The position numbers were made by a program, and so were the translations under genes. Positions 1-8,480 of a DNA stretch of 64,000 nt are shown here, piece by piece. The stretch's first letter is position 1, and the number at the start of each line of letters is the position of its first letter. Under the pieces are notes generated by a model. The model did no database searches. It had not been told where the DNA came from and saw only the letters and a list, made by a program, of their open reading frames with translations. The stretch comes from Nonomuraea rhodomycinica (lineage in GTDB: Bacteria; Actinomycetota; Actinomycetes; Streptosporangiales; Streptosporangiaceae): positions 372,001-436,000 of the forward strand of contig NZ_JABWGO010000001.1 of the NCBI RefSeq assembly GCF_013363995.1, in the 5' to 3' direction.

Positions 1-680
1 GACATCCTGCCCTCCGGCCCCTCGTAGGTGACCAGGCCCGACAGCAGGTCGTCGCCCGGCGCGTCCCTGCGCGCCGCGGCCAGGTCGGCCAGGTACGTCT
101 GGAGCTTGGAGACCGCCTCGGCCCGCGCCTGCTCGCGCTCGGCCCGGTCCTCCTCGCCGGGGCCGAGGGACTCGACGACCGCGTCGGCCCAGGCGTGGAA
201 GCGCGGCTCGTCCTCCCGGGGCACGCCGAGCAGCCGGCAGATCACCGTGACGGGCAGCGGGTAGGCGACCTCGTCCACGAGGTCCGCGCGGGTGTGCCCG
301 GTCAGGCCGTCGATGAGCTCGGTGGTGACCGCCAGCATCTCCGGGCGCAGCGCCTCGACGCGTCCGGCGCTGTGCGGCGGCCCGAAGTGGCGCACCGCCA
401 GCCGCCGCAGCCGGTCGTGCTCGGGCGGGTCGGTGGCGATGAACGAGACCCCGCCCATCCCGTCGGCCACGTCCCCCTCGGGCCGGTGGGCGAGGTTGCG
501 GCGGTCGGAGCTGATCCGCGGGTCGTGCAGCAGCTCCACGATCTCCCGGTACGTGCTGACGACCCAGGTGCCGTCCTCGCGCCGGAAGACCGGCGTCTCG
601 CGCAGCTCGGCGTACAGCGGGTACGGGTCGGCGCGGGCGGCGGGGTCGAGGATCTGCCGGAAGACGTCATCGGATGCCAT
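1..680 (-). CDS. Cytochrome P450, C-terminal part cut by window edge
   Basis: The first 226 residues of a cytochrome P450, a haem monooxygenase. The protein starts MASDDVFRQILDPAARADPYPLY and carries the N-terminal P450 pattern, including the C-helix signature PPEHDRLRRLAVRHF and the later stretch VTVICRLLGVPREDE. The I-helix, the ExxR motif and the haem cysteine lie beyond the left edge, so substrate class cannot be judged. The ATG is preceded by a clear AGGAGG about 7 bases upstream. The gene lies 117 bp downstream of a ferredoxin-ferredoxin reductase fusion on the same strand, which very probably supplies its electrons. Confidence 0.9.
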   Translation of the reverse strand, partial: MASDDVFRQILDPAARADPYPLYAELRETPVFRREDGTWVVSTYREIVELLHDPRISSDRRNLAHRPEGDVADGMGGVSFIATDPPEHDRLRRLAVRHFGPPHSAGRVEALRPEMLAVTTELIDGLTGHTRADLVDEVAYPLPVTVICRLLGVPREDEPRFHAWADAVVESLGPGEEDRAEREQARAEAVSKLQTYLADLAAARRDAPGDDLLSGLVTYEGPEGRM

Positions 681-797
681 GGCGGTCCCTCCTGGGCCTG
701 TGGCGTGCGGGCGTGGGCGTGCGGGGCCCGGGTGCGGGAGGCGCGGACGCACGGGACAGGGCGGTACGGGGCCCCGGTGCGGCGGGCGCGGACACGG

Positions 798-2405
798 TCA
801 CAGCTCGCCGTACAGGAGCGAGGCGCTGCGCTCGGCCGGGTCGTGGCCGGTCACCACGACGGTCGCGCCCTCGCCGGCGAGGGCGCGCTCGGGCACCTCC
901 GCCGGCCCGGGCCCCGTGTCCCGCCGCATGTCCACGTGCCGGAAGTCCGGCGGGAACGGCGCGGCCCGCTCGATGAGCCGCTGGTAGAACTCCAGCCAGA
1001 TCGCCTGGTCGAAGGTGACCGCGGCGGTGATCCGGCCCTTGTAGCCGTACACGGCGACGAAGCGGCGCGCGGACACCGAGCCCTGCGTGACGACGAGCTG
1101 GTCGGCGAGCGTGGGCACGCCCACCGACTTGATGTTGACCCCGAACTGGCTGGACCAGAACACCGGCAGCGACAGGTGCGGCCAGCGGTGGGCCTGGTCG
1201 CTGACCATGTTGTGGGCGGCCACCTCGGCCTGGGCCACGGCGTTGCCCCAGTGCTCCAGCGCCATGAACTGGTAGTGGAAGACCGGGTGCGGGAAGCGGG
1301 CGATGTCGCCGGCCACGAACACGTCGTCGGTGACCAGGCCGTTGACGTCCACGGCGCGGCACCCGGCGTCGCAGGCCACCCCCCAGGGGCCGGCGGCCAG
1401 CCCGGAGCCGCGCAGCCACTCCACGTTGCGCACGGCGCCGAGCGCCACCACCGCCACCTGGGCCTCGACCGTGCTCCCGTCGGACAGGCGGGCCCGGCGC
1501 AGCCGCCCGGCGCCGTCGCCCTCCAGGGAGCTGACGGTCACGCCGCAGCGCAGGTCCACGCCGTGGTCGCGCTGGATGTCACCGGCGATCCGGCCGATGA
1601 CGCCGCCCAGCGCGCCGACGAGCGGGGCGGGCCCGCGCTCGACGAGCGTCACCGGCAGGCCCAGCTCCCGGCAGGCCGAGGCGACCTCCGACCCGGTGAA
1701 CCCGCCGCCGATGACGAGCACCCGCTCCGGGCCGGCGGCCAGCGCCTCGCGCAGGCCGGTGGCGTCCTCCAGCGTGCGCAGGACGTGGACGCCCTCCAGG
1801 GCCGCCTCGGCCTCGTGCGGCCAGGGGCGGGCGCGGGTGCCCGTGGCGATCAGCACCCGGTCGAAGGCCACCTCGCGGCCGTCGGCCAGGCGTACGGTCT
1901 TGGTGGACAGGTCCAGGCCCGTGGCCGGGTTGCCGGGGATCCACTCGGCCTCGACCTCGCGCAGGCGGGGCAGCCGGGCGTGCGCGGCCGGCACGCGGCG
2001 GGTGAGGATCTGCTTGGACAGCGGCGGCCGGTCGTACGGCTCGTGCGTCTCCTCGCCGATCACGGTCAGCCGGCCGGTGAAGCCCTCGCGGCGCAGCACC
2101 CCGGCCGCCCGGCCGCCGGCCAGCGAGCCGCCGACGATGACGATGTGCCCGTCGCGGACGGCCCCGCCGGAGCCGTCGCCGAGCCGCCTGACCGGCGCCG
2201 TCCAGTGCCGCATCGTGTTGCGGTCGACGTGCAGGGCCTGCACCGGGCAGGCCGCGGCGGCGCGCAGGACGTGCTCGCGCTGCGCCTCGTCGGGCTCGGG
2301 GTCGTAGGCGACGGCCTCGTCGCCGTGCATCGTGAAGACCTCCGGCGCGAGGTAGGCGCACTGGCCGTACCCCTGGCAGCGCGTGAGATCGATGACCACC
2401 CTCAC
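798..2405 (-). CDS. [3Fe-4S] ferredoxin fused to FAD-dependent ferredoxin reductase
   Basis: A 535-residue two-domain electron-transfer protein. Residues 1-65 are a P450-type ferredoxin with Cys10, Cys16 and Cys53 (CQGYGQC then CPVQAL); the usual second cysteine is absent, which predicts a [3Fe-4S] cluster. From about residue 86 follows a pyridine-nucleotide-disulfide oxidoreductase with an FAD motif (GGSLAGG, 92-98), a YDRPPLSK segment (124-131), an NAD(P) motif (VIGGGFTGSE, 231-240) and a second FAD contact (DDVFVAGDIARF, from 360). The chosen GTG has GGGGGGAG about 7 bases upstream and begins exactly at the ferredoxin fold. It likely feeds electrons from NAD(P)H to the P450 just downstream. 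Fusion of the two redox partners is less common than separate genes. Confidence 0.9.
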   Translation of the reverse strand: MRVVIDLTRCQGYGQCAYLAPEVFTMHGDEAVAYDPEPDEAQREHVLRAAAACPVQALHVDRNTMRHWTAPVRRLGDGSGGAVRDGHIVIVGGSLAGGRAAGVLRREGFTGRLTVIGEETHEPYDRPPLSKQILTRRVPAAHARLPRLREVEAEWIPGNPATGLDLSTKTVRLADGREVAFDRVLIATGTRARPWPHEAEAALEGVHVLRTLEDATGLREALAAGPERVLVIGGGFTGSEVASACRELGLPVTLVERGPAPLVGALGGVIGRIAGDIQRDHGVDLRCGVTVSSLEGDGAGRLRRARLSDGSTVEAQVAVVALGAVRNVEWLRGSGLAAGPWGVACDAGCRAVDVNGLVTDDVFVAGDIARFPHPVFHYQFMALEHWGNAVAQAEVAAHNMVSDQAHRWPHLSLPVFWSSQFGVNIKSVGVPTLADQLVVTQGSVSARRFVAVYGYKGRITAAVTFDQAIWLEFYQRLIERAAPFPPDFRHVDMRRDTGPGPAEVPERALAGEGATVVVTGHDPAERSASLLYGEL

Positions 2406-2664
2406 GGGACACTCCCCCCTGTCGTCAGGTGGCCCGGGACTCCCCCGCCGGGCACGCCTCACCGGCCAGGGACCTACCCCGCGCGCGTCGCCGCGTAGCG
2501 CGCGCCCGCTGCCAGGTTGCGCAAAGCCGCAGCTCACCCGGCGTCCGGCCGCCGTGCTGTCACGCCGTGAGCACGGTCCGGCCGCGAATCCCCCACTCTC
2601 CGGCGGCCCCGGCGGCGGCGTGGCACGATGGCCCGGAGAGGCACGGGAGCGATGGGAGTCTGCG

Positions 2665-3744
2665 ATGACTGACGCGATGCTGGCGATCGGCACCCGCAAG
2701 GGGCTTTTCCTCGCCCGCTCGGCCGGCGGCGGCCCGTTCGAGGTGCAGCCGATCCGCTTCTCCACGGTCGGGGTCCCGTCGGTGGCCATCGACACGCGCG
2801 GCCCCTCCCCGCGGCTGCTGGCCGGCATCGAGTACGGCCACTTCGGCCCGTCGGTGATGTACTCCGACGACCTCGGCGAGACCTGGCAGGAGGCGTCCCG
2901 CCCGCCGATCGCGTTCCCGGACAAGACCGGCGCGACGCTGACCCGCGTGTGGCAGCTCCTGCCGTCGCCGTCGGAGCCCGGCGTGGTGTGGGCCGGGGCG
3001 GAGCCGGCCGCGCTGTTCCGCTCGGAGGACGGCGGCGTCACCTACGAGCTGGTGGAGGGCCTGTGGGAGCATCCGCACCGGCCGCGCTGGCAGCCGGGCG
3101 GCGGCGGGCTGTGCCTGCACACGATCGTCGCCCACCCGAACGACCCGCGGGTGATGGGCGTGGCCGTGTCGGCGGCCGGGTTCTACCGCACCTCCGACGG
3201 CGGCGTGTCGTGGGAGGCGGCCAACCAGGGCATCCGGGCGCCGTTCCTGCCCGAGGGGCAGCAGTATCCGGAGTTCGGCCAGTGCGTGCACAAGGTGGCG
3301 CTGCACCCGTCGCGGCCCGACCGGCTGTTCCTGCAGCACCACTTCGGCGTCTACCGCAGCGACGACTTCGGCGGCGCCTGGGAGGGGATCGGCGCGTCGC
3401 TGCCGTCCGACTTCGGCTTCCCCGTGGTGGTCGATCCGCGCCGTCCCGACACGGTGTACGTGCTGCCGCTCCAGGCCGACATCGACCGGACCCCCGTGGA
3501 GCACCGTCTGCGGGTCTTCCGCTCCGACGACGCCGGCGGCACGTGGCGGCCCTTCGACCACGGCCTGCCCGAGCCGCCGGTCCACGCCTCGGTGCTGCGT
3601 GACGCGATGACCGCCTCTGAGGCGGGCGTGTTCTTCGGCACCCGCGACGGCGAGGTGTACGCCTCCACCGACGGCGGCGAGAGCTGGAGCGTGGTGGCCC
3701 GGCACCTGCCGGACGTCCTGACGGTCCGCGCGGCGGTGCTGTAG
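2665..3744 (+). CDS. BNR/Asp-box repeat beta-propeller protein
   Basis: A 359-residue cytoplasmic protein with no signal peptide. It carries at least six Asp-box repeats spaced along its length: DDLGETWQ, SEDGGVTY, TSDGGVSW, SDDFGGAW, SDDAGGTW and STDGGESW. These mark a sialidase/YVTN-like beta-propeller. No sialidase catalytic set is evident, so a true exo-sialidase activity is doubtful. The ATG was chosen over upstream in-frame starts because GGGAG lies 6 bases before it and the protein family begins at this point (MTDAMLAIGTRKGLF). It is followed 3 bp later by a MoaD/ThiS-like gene, so the two are translationally linked and probably act together. Function unknown. Confidence 0.85.
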   Translation: MTDAMLAIGTRKGLFLARSAGGGPFEVQPIRFSTVGVPSVAIDTRGPSPRLLAGIEYGHFGPSVMYSDDLGETWQEASRPPIAFPDKTGATLTRVWQLLPSPSEPGVVWAGAEPAALFRSEDGGVTYELVEGLWEHPHRPRWQPGGGGLCLHTIVAHPNDPRVMGVAVSAAGFYRTSDGGVSWEAANQGIRAPFLPEGQQYPEFGQCVHKVALHPSRPDRLFLQHHFGVYRSDDFGGAWEGIGASLPSDFGFPVVVDPRRPDTVYVLPLQADIDRTPVEHRLRVFRSDDAGGTWRPFDHGLPEPPVHASVLRDAMTASEAGVFFGTRDGEVYASTDGGESWSVVARHLPDVLTVRAAVL

Positions 3745-3747
3745 GAC

Positions 3748-4068
3748 ATGGCTGCCCGGCGGGCCAGACCCGTGACCATGGTCGTGTTCGTGCTGCCCGG
3801 CTCGCTGCGGCGCTGGGTGAGCGGCAGGAGCGAGGTGAAGGTGTTCGCGGTCGCGGCGGACACCGACACCTCGCCCACGCTGGGGTCGGCGCTCGACATG
3901 CTGCGCCGTACGCACCCGCTGCTGGAGGAGCGGCTGCGCGACGACTACGGGCGGATCCGCCGCCACATCAGCATGTTCGTCTCCGGCGAGAACGCGCTGG
4001 GCCTCGGCGGCCTGGACTGCGCGCTGCCGCCGGGCGCCGAGGTGTACGTGCTGCCGAGCCTGGTCTGA
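3748..4068 (+). CDS. MoaD/ThiS-like beta-grasp protein without C-terminal GlyGly
   Basis: A 106-residue protein resembling the MoaD/ThiS ubiquitin-like sulfur-carrier family (MVVFVLPGSLRRW near the start; ISMFVSGEN and PPGAEVYVLPSLV near the end). True sulfur carriers end in Gly-Gly, which is adenylated and thiocarboxylated; this one ends PSLV, so it should not work as a conventional carrier. The start used lies 3 bp after the propeller gene; an internal ATG at 3778 lies right at the conserved beta-strand and is a good alternative start. The tight pairing with the propeller gene suggests a complex or shared process. No molybdopterin or thiamine gene is nearby. Confidence 0.75.
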   Translation: MAARRARPVTMVVFVLPGSLRRWVSGRSEVKVFAVAADTDTSPTLGSALDMLRRTHPLLEERLRDDYGRIRRHISMFVSGENALGLGGLDCALPPGAEVYVLPSLV

Positions 4069-4090
4069 CCCGGCCGGAGCGGGCCGTCAG
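4065..4090. terminator. Bidirectional hairpin shared by convergent genes
   Basis: CTGAC (4065-4069) pairs with GTCAG (4086-4090), with GGCC/GGCC pairing inside. Both convergent stop codons (TGA at 4066-4068, TCA at 4087-4089) sit inside the stem, so one short element probably ends transcription from both sides. Confidence 0.5.
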
Positions 4091-4869
4091 ACCTTGCGCC
4101 AGCCGGGGACCCACGCGCCGTCCTCGACGACGTAGTCGCCGAACAGGGCCGGGGCCTCCTTCAGCATGAGCTCCCCGATGCGCTGGAACAGCAGCCGGAT
4201 CTCCTCCTCGGCGCCGACCGCGGTGCGGGCCTCGATCGTGTGGCGCAGGGTGCGGACGTTGGCCGTCCAGACCAGGCCGGTGGCCAGCCCCTCGGGGGCG
4301 AAGCGGCGCATGAACGAGGTGCGGTGCTTCTTCTCGGAGAACGGCTTGCCCTCCTCGTCCAGCCGGAAGTGGTCGGCCATCCAGATCTGGAAGCGCTCCA
4401 GCTCCTCCAGCACGGCCGTGGCCCGCTCCATCAGCTCGGAGTCCTCGCGGGCCCAGTCGGGGAACCAGAACGGCAGCTCGTCGAGGCGGACGAAGCGCAG
4501 CGACTCCTGGGAGATGGCCACGCCGGGCCGGTGGCGGACCAGTTCGTGGGTGAGGACGCGGCTGACGTTGTGCAGCACGAAGCTGAAGCTGACGTGCTCC
4601 AGGACGGAGCCGTGGGCGCTGGCCAGGATGTTGCGCAGGTACTCGTCCTGGTTCTCGCGGATGCGGACGACGTTGGGGTTGAGCCCGGGCTCGAACGAGC
4701 GGTAGCAGAGCCGTCCGGCGAACTCGGCGAGGTTCTGCGCGTCCAGCTCACCCCGGTCGAGCCGCTCCAGCCACCGCTCGCCGCCGATCTCGCCCAGGTA
4801 CCGGGCCAGCTCGTCGTAGTCGAGCTGCGGACGGGCGACGATGAAGACCTCGGGTTCGACGGTGCGCAT
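4087..4869 (-). CDS. thyX: FAD-dependent thymidylate synthase ThyX
   Basis: A 260-residue flavin-dependent thymidylate synthase, which makes dTMP from dUMP using methylene-tetrahydrofolate, FAD and NADPH. The ThyX motif is visible as RHRPGVAISQESLRF, an RHR-x8-S form; many ThyX proteins have x7 spacing and x8 is a known variant. Other family stretches are GRLCYRSFEPGLNPNV and SVLEHVSFSFVLHNVSR. The ATG is preceded by a GGGGG tract about 6 bases upstream. The gene converges on the MoaD-like gene. It is usually single-copy and supplies DNA precursors; the neighbours do not form an obvious thymidylate operon. Confidence 0.95.
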   Translation of the reverse strand: MRTVEPEVFIVARPQLDYDELARYLGEIGGERWLERLDRGELDAQNLAEFAGRLCYRSFEPGLNPNVVRIRENQDEYLRNILASAHGSVLEHVSFSFVLHNVSRVLTHELVRHRPGVAISQESLRFVRLDELPFWFPDWAREDSELMERATAVLEELERFQIWMADHFRLDEEGKPFSEKKHRTSFMRRFAPEGLATGLVWTANVRTLRHTIEARTAVGAEEEIRLLFQRIGELMLKEAPALFGDYVVEDGAWVPGWRKV

Positions 4870-4986
4870 GGCGAGCCCCCGCTCTGACGTGGGAAAGATG
4901 ACGGCCCAAGCAAACCAGGTCGGGCGGCCTTGCGCGAACTCCGGGGGTGGCCTGCCGCGCGTTCGCCCGCCGGAGGGAGCCCGAGG

Positions 4987-6135
4987 TCAGAGCCGGTAGA
5001 CGCGGCGGGCGTTGCCCGAGCCGATCATGTACGCGACGCGGGCGGCGTCGGCGGCGCTCCACTCCCCCGCCTCCAGCCGCTCCATCAGCGCCCGGCCGAG
5101 GGCGCGGCGGAACGCCACGGCGCCGAGATGGGCGGTCTCGGCCACGCCGGAGCAGCCGGAGCCGAAGAGCTGCTTGTGGAACGGCGCCAGCTCCAGCAGC
5201 TCGTCCACGACCCGCCACGCGCCGGCGCCGGTGCGGGTCAGCGCCCGCCCGACGTCCACGTGGACGTGCGGGTAGGCGGCGGCCAGGTGGGCGGCCTGCC
5301 GGTGGAACGGGTAGCAGTGCAGCAGGATCACCGGCACCCCGGCGGGCTGGAGCGCCCGCAGGAAGCCGGTCAGCAGCGCGGGGTCGGTGCGGTGCGGCGC
5401 CGCGTGCCCGGCGTCGGGGCCGGCGCCCGCGTGGAGCTGCAGGGGCAGGCCGCGCTCGCGGGCCACGTCCACGGCGGTCCACAGCAGGTGGCGCAGCGCG
5501 ACGGGGTCGGCGAGCGGCTCCTTGGGGTCGGCCAGCCGCCGGCCGGCGGCGGCGATGACGGACCCGCGGCTGGGGCGGGCGGCGTCGAAGTCGAGGCCGT
5601 GCAGGTGGCCGGCGACCGTGCTCAGGCCCACGGCGCCGGCGGCGCGCGCGGCCAGCTCCTCGGCCAGCCCCTCCAGGTAGTCGGCCGAGGAGCAGGCCAT
5701 CTCGGCCACGTCGTGCTCGACCTGCTCGACGCGGACGATCTCGTCGGCGGCGGCGCCGCCCTGGCGGGCCATCTCGGCGGCCGGCAGCAGGTCGTCGTCC
5801 TCCGTGCCGGTGTCGACGAGGAACGCCGCCACCCCGGCGGCCCGCAGCAGCCTGCCGTTGGCCTCGGCGGCGCCGAGCTCGGCCCGCCGGGCCAGGTAGA
5901 CGGCGGGCGGCGCGTGCGGCGGCAGGTCGAGCACGGGGGCGCACCAGCGGCGCACGGCCACCCCGACGGGGGTGTCGAAGTGGGTGGTTCCGGGCGGCGC
6001 GGGCACGCCTCCGCCGATCAGCAGCTCGTACTGGGCCCGGGACAGCTCGTCGCGGCGCACGGCGTCGCAGTGGTGGTCGACCAGCGGGGCGAGCAGCGCT
6101 TCGCGCACCGTGTCGGGCAGGCCGAGGGGGAGCAT
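4987..6135 (-). CDS. Amidohydrolase-family metal-dependent hydrolase (FluG-N-like)
   Basis: A 382-residue TIM-barrel amidohydrolase of the COG2159/FluG N-terminal type. Candidate metal ligands are seen in VDHHCD near the N-terminus, LQLHAGAG mid-protein and ILLHCYPFHRQA, with HVHVDVG following; the end SGNARRVYRL is typical of the family. Substrate is unknown; relatives act as decarboxylases or hydrolases. On the minus strand a TAGAGT -10 box (plus-strand 6142-6147) lies 6 bases before the ATG, so the transcript is probably leaderless. It is 117 bp upstream of thyX on the same strand, but co-transcription is not certain. Confidence 0.8.
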   Translation of the reverse strand: MLPLGLPDTVREALLAPLVDHHCDAVRRDELSRAQYELLIGGGVPAPPGTTHFDTPVGVAVRRWCAPVLDLPPHAPPAVYLARRAELGAAEANGRLLRAAGVAAFLVDTGTEDDDLLPAAEMARQGGAAADEIVRVEQVEHDVAEMACSSADYLEGLAEELAARAAGAVGLSTVAGHLHGLDFDAARPSRGSVIAAAGRRLADPKEPLADPVALRHLLWTAVDVARERGLPLQLHAGAGPDAGHAAPHRTDPALLTGFLRALQPAGVPVILLHCYPFHRQAAHLAAAYPHVHVDVGRALTRTGAGAWRVVDELLELAPFHKQLFGSGCSGVAETAHLGAVAFRRALGRALMERLEAGEWSAADAARVAYMIGSGNARRVYRL

Positions 6136-6217
6136 GCGGAGACTCTAGGGGGTGCGGCCAGGCCGCCGCCCCCGCTTTCCCCGCCTGACCTGGAGTCCCC
6201 GGCCGGCCCGGGACGGG

Positions 6218-8356
6218 TCAGCGGCGGGTGAGGCGCAGGACGTTGGCGATGATCTTCGCTCCGGCGCCGCCCTCGGCCGTGAGGATCGACTCCGGGTGGA
6301 ACTGCACCCCGAAGCGCCGGTTGCGGGTGTCCTCGATGGCCATGACGTTGCCGTCGGGCGTCACGGCCGTGGCCTCGAAGCCCACCACGCCGGGCCGCTT
6401 GGCGTGCAGCGAGTGGTAGCGGGCGGCGGTGAACTCCTCGGGCAGCCCCTCCAGCAGCGCGCTGTCGCCGAGCCGCGTGACCTGCCCGCGCTTGCCGTGC
6501 TCGGGGTAGTCGAGCAGTTCCAGCGACCCGCCGGCCTGCTCCACCATGGCCTGCAGGCCGAGGCACACGCCGAAGACCGGCAGCTCGCGGGCGTAGATCT
6601 CGCCGATCAGCGCCGACATGCCGAAGTCGGACGGCCAGCCGGGGCCGGGCGAGAGCACCACCAGGTCGGGCGCCACCTCGTCGATCATCGCGGGCGGGAA
6701 CCCGTGGCGCAGCGTCACCACGTCGGCCCCCTCCTGGCGGAAGTAGTCGGCCAGCGTGTTGACGAAGGAGTCCTCGTGGTCGACGAGCAGCACCTTCATG
6801 CCCAGCCCGGGCTGCTCGCGGACCGGCTCGGCGACCACGGCGTCCGGCTGGTTGACCGCGGCCAGGGCGCCGAGCAGGGCGCTGGCCTTGAGCTCGGTCT
6901 CGCGCTCCTCGGCCTCGGGGTCGGAGTCGAACAGCAGCGTCGCCCCGGCCCGGACGGTCGCCAGGCCGTCCTTGATCTGGGCGGTGCGCAGGGTCAGGCC
7001 GGTGTTCATGGACCCGTCGAAGCCGATGAAGCCGATGGCACCGCCGTACCACCGGCGGGTGGTCGCCTCGTGGTCCTCGATGAACTGCATGGCCCACGTC
7101 TTGGGCGCGCCGGTGACGGTCACGGCCCACATGTGGGTGAGGAAGGCGTCGAGGGCGTCGAACCCGGGACGCAGGCGGCCCTCGATGTGGTCGACGGTGT
7201 GGATGAGGCGGGAGTAGAGCTCGATCTGGCGGCGGCCGATGACGCGCACCGTGCCGGGCACGCAGATGCGGGACTTGTCGTTGCGGTCCACGTCGGTGCA
7301 CATGGTCAGCTCCGACTCCTCCTTCACGCTGGACAGGAGGGTGCGGATGGCCTCGGCGTCCTCGACCGGGTTGCTGCCGCGGGCGATGGTGCCGGAGATG
7401 GGGCAGGTCTCGACGCGGTCGCCGCTGACGCGGACGTACATCTCGGGAGAGGCGCCGACGAGGTGCTCGCCCTCGCCGAGGCTGATGATGAACTCGTACG
7501 GGGCCGGGTTGCTCTGGCGCAGGCCGCGGTAGAAGGCGGACGGGTCGGTGCAGACGGCGTGGAAGACCTGGCCGGGCACGACCTCGAACAGGTCGCCGCG
7601 CTTGAACTTCTCCTTGGCGGCGGCGACGACCTTGGCGTACTCGCCCTTCGGCGGGTCGGCCGGGACCGCGGAGGGGGCGGTGATGGGCGTGGAGTCGCCG
7701 GTGCGCTCCAGGCCGCGGGTGCTCGCGCCGTCGACGGTGAACTCGTAGCGGTGCTCCACGCAGGTCTCGCGCTGGCGGTCGATGACGACGATCCGGTCGG
7801 GCAGGTGGAGCACGAGGTCGCGCTGGTCGGCGGGGCGGGTGAGCTCCTGCCGGATGGGCTCGAACTGGAAGGCCAGGTCGTAGCCGAAGGCGCCGTACAG
7901 GCCGAGGTGCGGGTCGTCGCCCTTGAACGCGGCGATGACCTCGCGGATCGCGCTGAACACGGTGGGCCGGCGGCTGCGCAGCTCCTCCGGCAGGAGGTCC
8001 TCCGACTCGGGCACGTGGACCTCGACCCGGTCGGCGGTCGGCTCCTCGACCGGCTTGCCGGCGGCCAGCAGGCAGGAGGTCACGGCGGGCAGCACGACCC
8101 GGCCGCGGGCGTTGAGGGCCCGGGCGGAGATGGTGCGGCCCTTGGCGACGAGCTCGACGCAGGGGTCGACGTAGCCGAAGGCCCACCTGCTGTAGCGGCC
8201 GGGGTAGTCCATCCCGGAGGAGAAGGCGCCGCCGCGCCGCTCGCCGAGGGCGGTCACGATCTCCTCGAGCGCCTCCTCGGACACCTCGCGCGTCTCACGC
8301 TCGACGCCGATGCCGCCGGCCGTGACGTAACCGCTGGTATATCCGCTCGTCTCCAC
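6218..8356 (-). CDS. trpE: Anthranilate synthase, fused TrpE and glutamine amidotransferase
   Basis: A 712-residue fusion that converts chorismate and glutamine to anthranilate, the first step of tryptophan synthesis. The first ~510 residues are the chorismate-utilising domain (CPISGTIARGSNP, VTVTGAPKTWAM, GFDGSMNTGL). The rest is a class I glutamine amidotransferase with the nucleophile motif FGVCLGLQAM and the His/Glu motif VQFHPESIL. Domain order matches TrpEG/PhzE-type fusions. The upstream leader encodes a Trp-Trp peptide and an attenuator, which points to tryptophan-regulated primary metabolism rather than a phenazine pathway. No other trp gene lies in the window. Confidence 0.93.
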   Translation of the reverse strand: METSGYTSGYVTAGGIGVERETREVSEEALEEIVTALGERRGGAFSSGMDYPGRYSRWAFGYVDPCVELVAKGRTISARALNARGRVVLPAVTSCLLAAGKPVEEPTADRVEVHVPESEDLLPEELRSRRPTVFSAIREVIAAFKGDDPHLGLYGAFGYDLAFQFEPIRQELTRPADQRDLVLHLPDRIVVIDRQRETCVEHRYEFTVDGASTRGLERTGDSTPITAPSAVPADPPKGEYAKVVAAAKEKFKRGDLFEVVPGQVFHAVCTDPSAFYRGLRQSNPAPYEFIISLGEGEHLVGASPEMYVRVSGDRVETCPISGTIARGSNPVEDAEAIRTLLSSVKEESELTMCTDVDRNDKSRICVPGTVRVIGRRQIELYSRLIHTVDHIEGRLRPGFDALDAFLTHMWAVTVTGAPKTWAMQFIEDHEATTRRWYGGAIGFIGFDGSMNTGLTLRTAQIKDGLATVRAGATLLFDSDPEAEERETELKASALLGALAAVNQPDAVVAEPVREQPGLGMKVLLVDHEDSFVNTLADYFRQEGADVVTLRHGFPPAMIDEVAPDLVVLSPGPGWPSDFGMSALIGEIYARELPVFGVCLGLQAMVEQAGGSLELLDYPEHGKRGQVTRLGDSALLEGLPEEFTAARYHSLHAKRPGVVGFEATAVTPDGNVMAIEDTRNRRFGVQFHPESILTAEGGAGAKIIANVLRLTRR

Positions 8357-8425
8357 TGCTGCCCCTTGTCGAAGTCACTGTCGAAGTGAACTGCCACAAC
8401 GCCGAATCCCGGGGGCGGACACGAG

Positions 8426-8448
8426 AAAGGCCGCCTTCCGGGGCGGCC
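8426..8448 (-). terminator. Attenuator terminator of trpE (segments 3:4)
   Basis: In the minus-strand RNA, GGCCGCC (8448-8442) pairs with GGCGGCC (8435-8429) around a 6-base loop, followed by UUUCUC. This is the terminator of the trp leader. Segment 3 can instead pair with GGCGGC at 8481-8476 to form an antiterminator. Confidence 0.8.
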
Positions 8449-8480
8449 GTCCGTCGATGGATGTGCGAAATCCGCGCCGC

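Noticed and set aside
195..2498. A 767-codon open frame on the plus strand opposite the ferredoxin-reductase fusion
   Set aside because: It is low-complexity (Val/Gly/Arg/Ala/His-rich) with no family match, and lies antisense to a gene with full redox motifs; typical of very GC-rich DNA.
2481..2505. GCGCGCG/CGCGCGC inverted repeat between the reductase fusion and the propeller gene
   Set aside because: Simple CG alternation in a GC-rich intergenic region; no promoter or operator context supports it.
3748..4068. Calling the small beta-grasp protein a working molybdopterin synthase subunit MoaD
   Set aside because: The required C-terminal GlyGly is missing and no molybdopterin gene is nearby.
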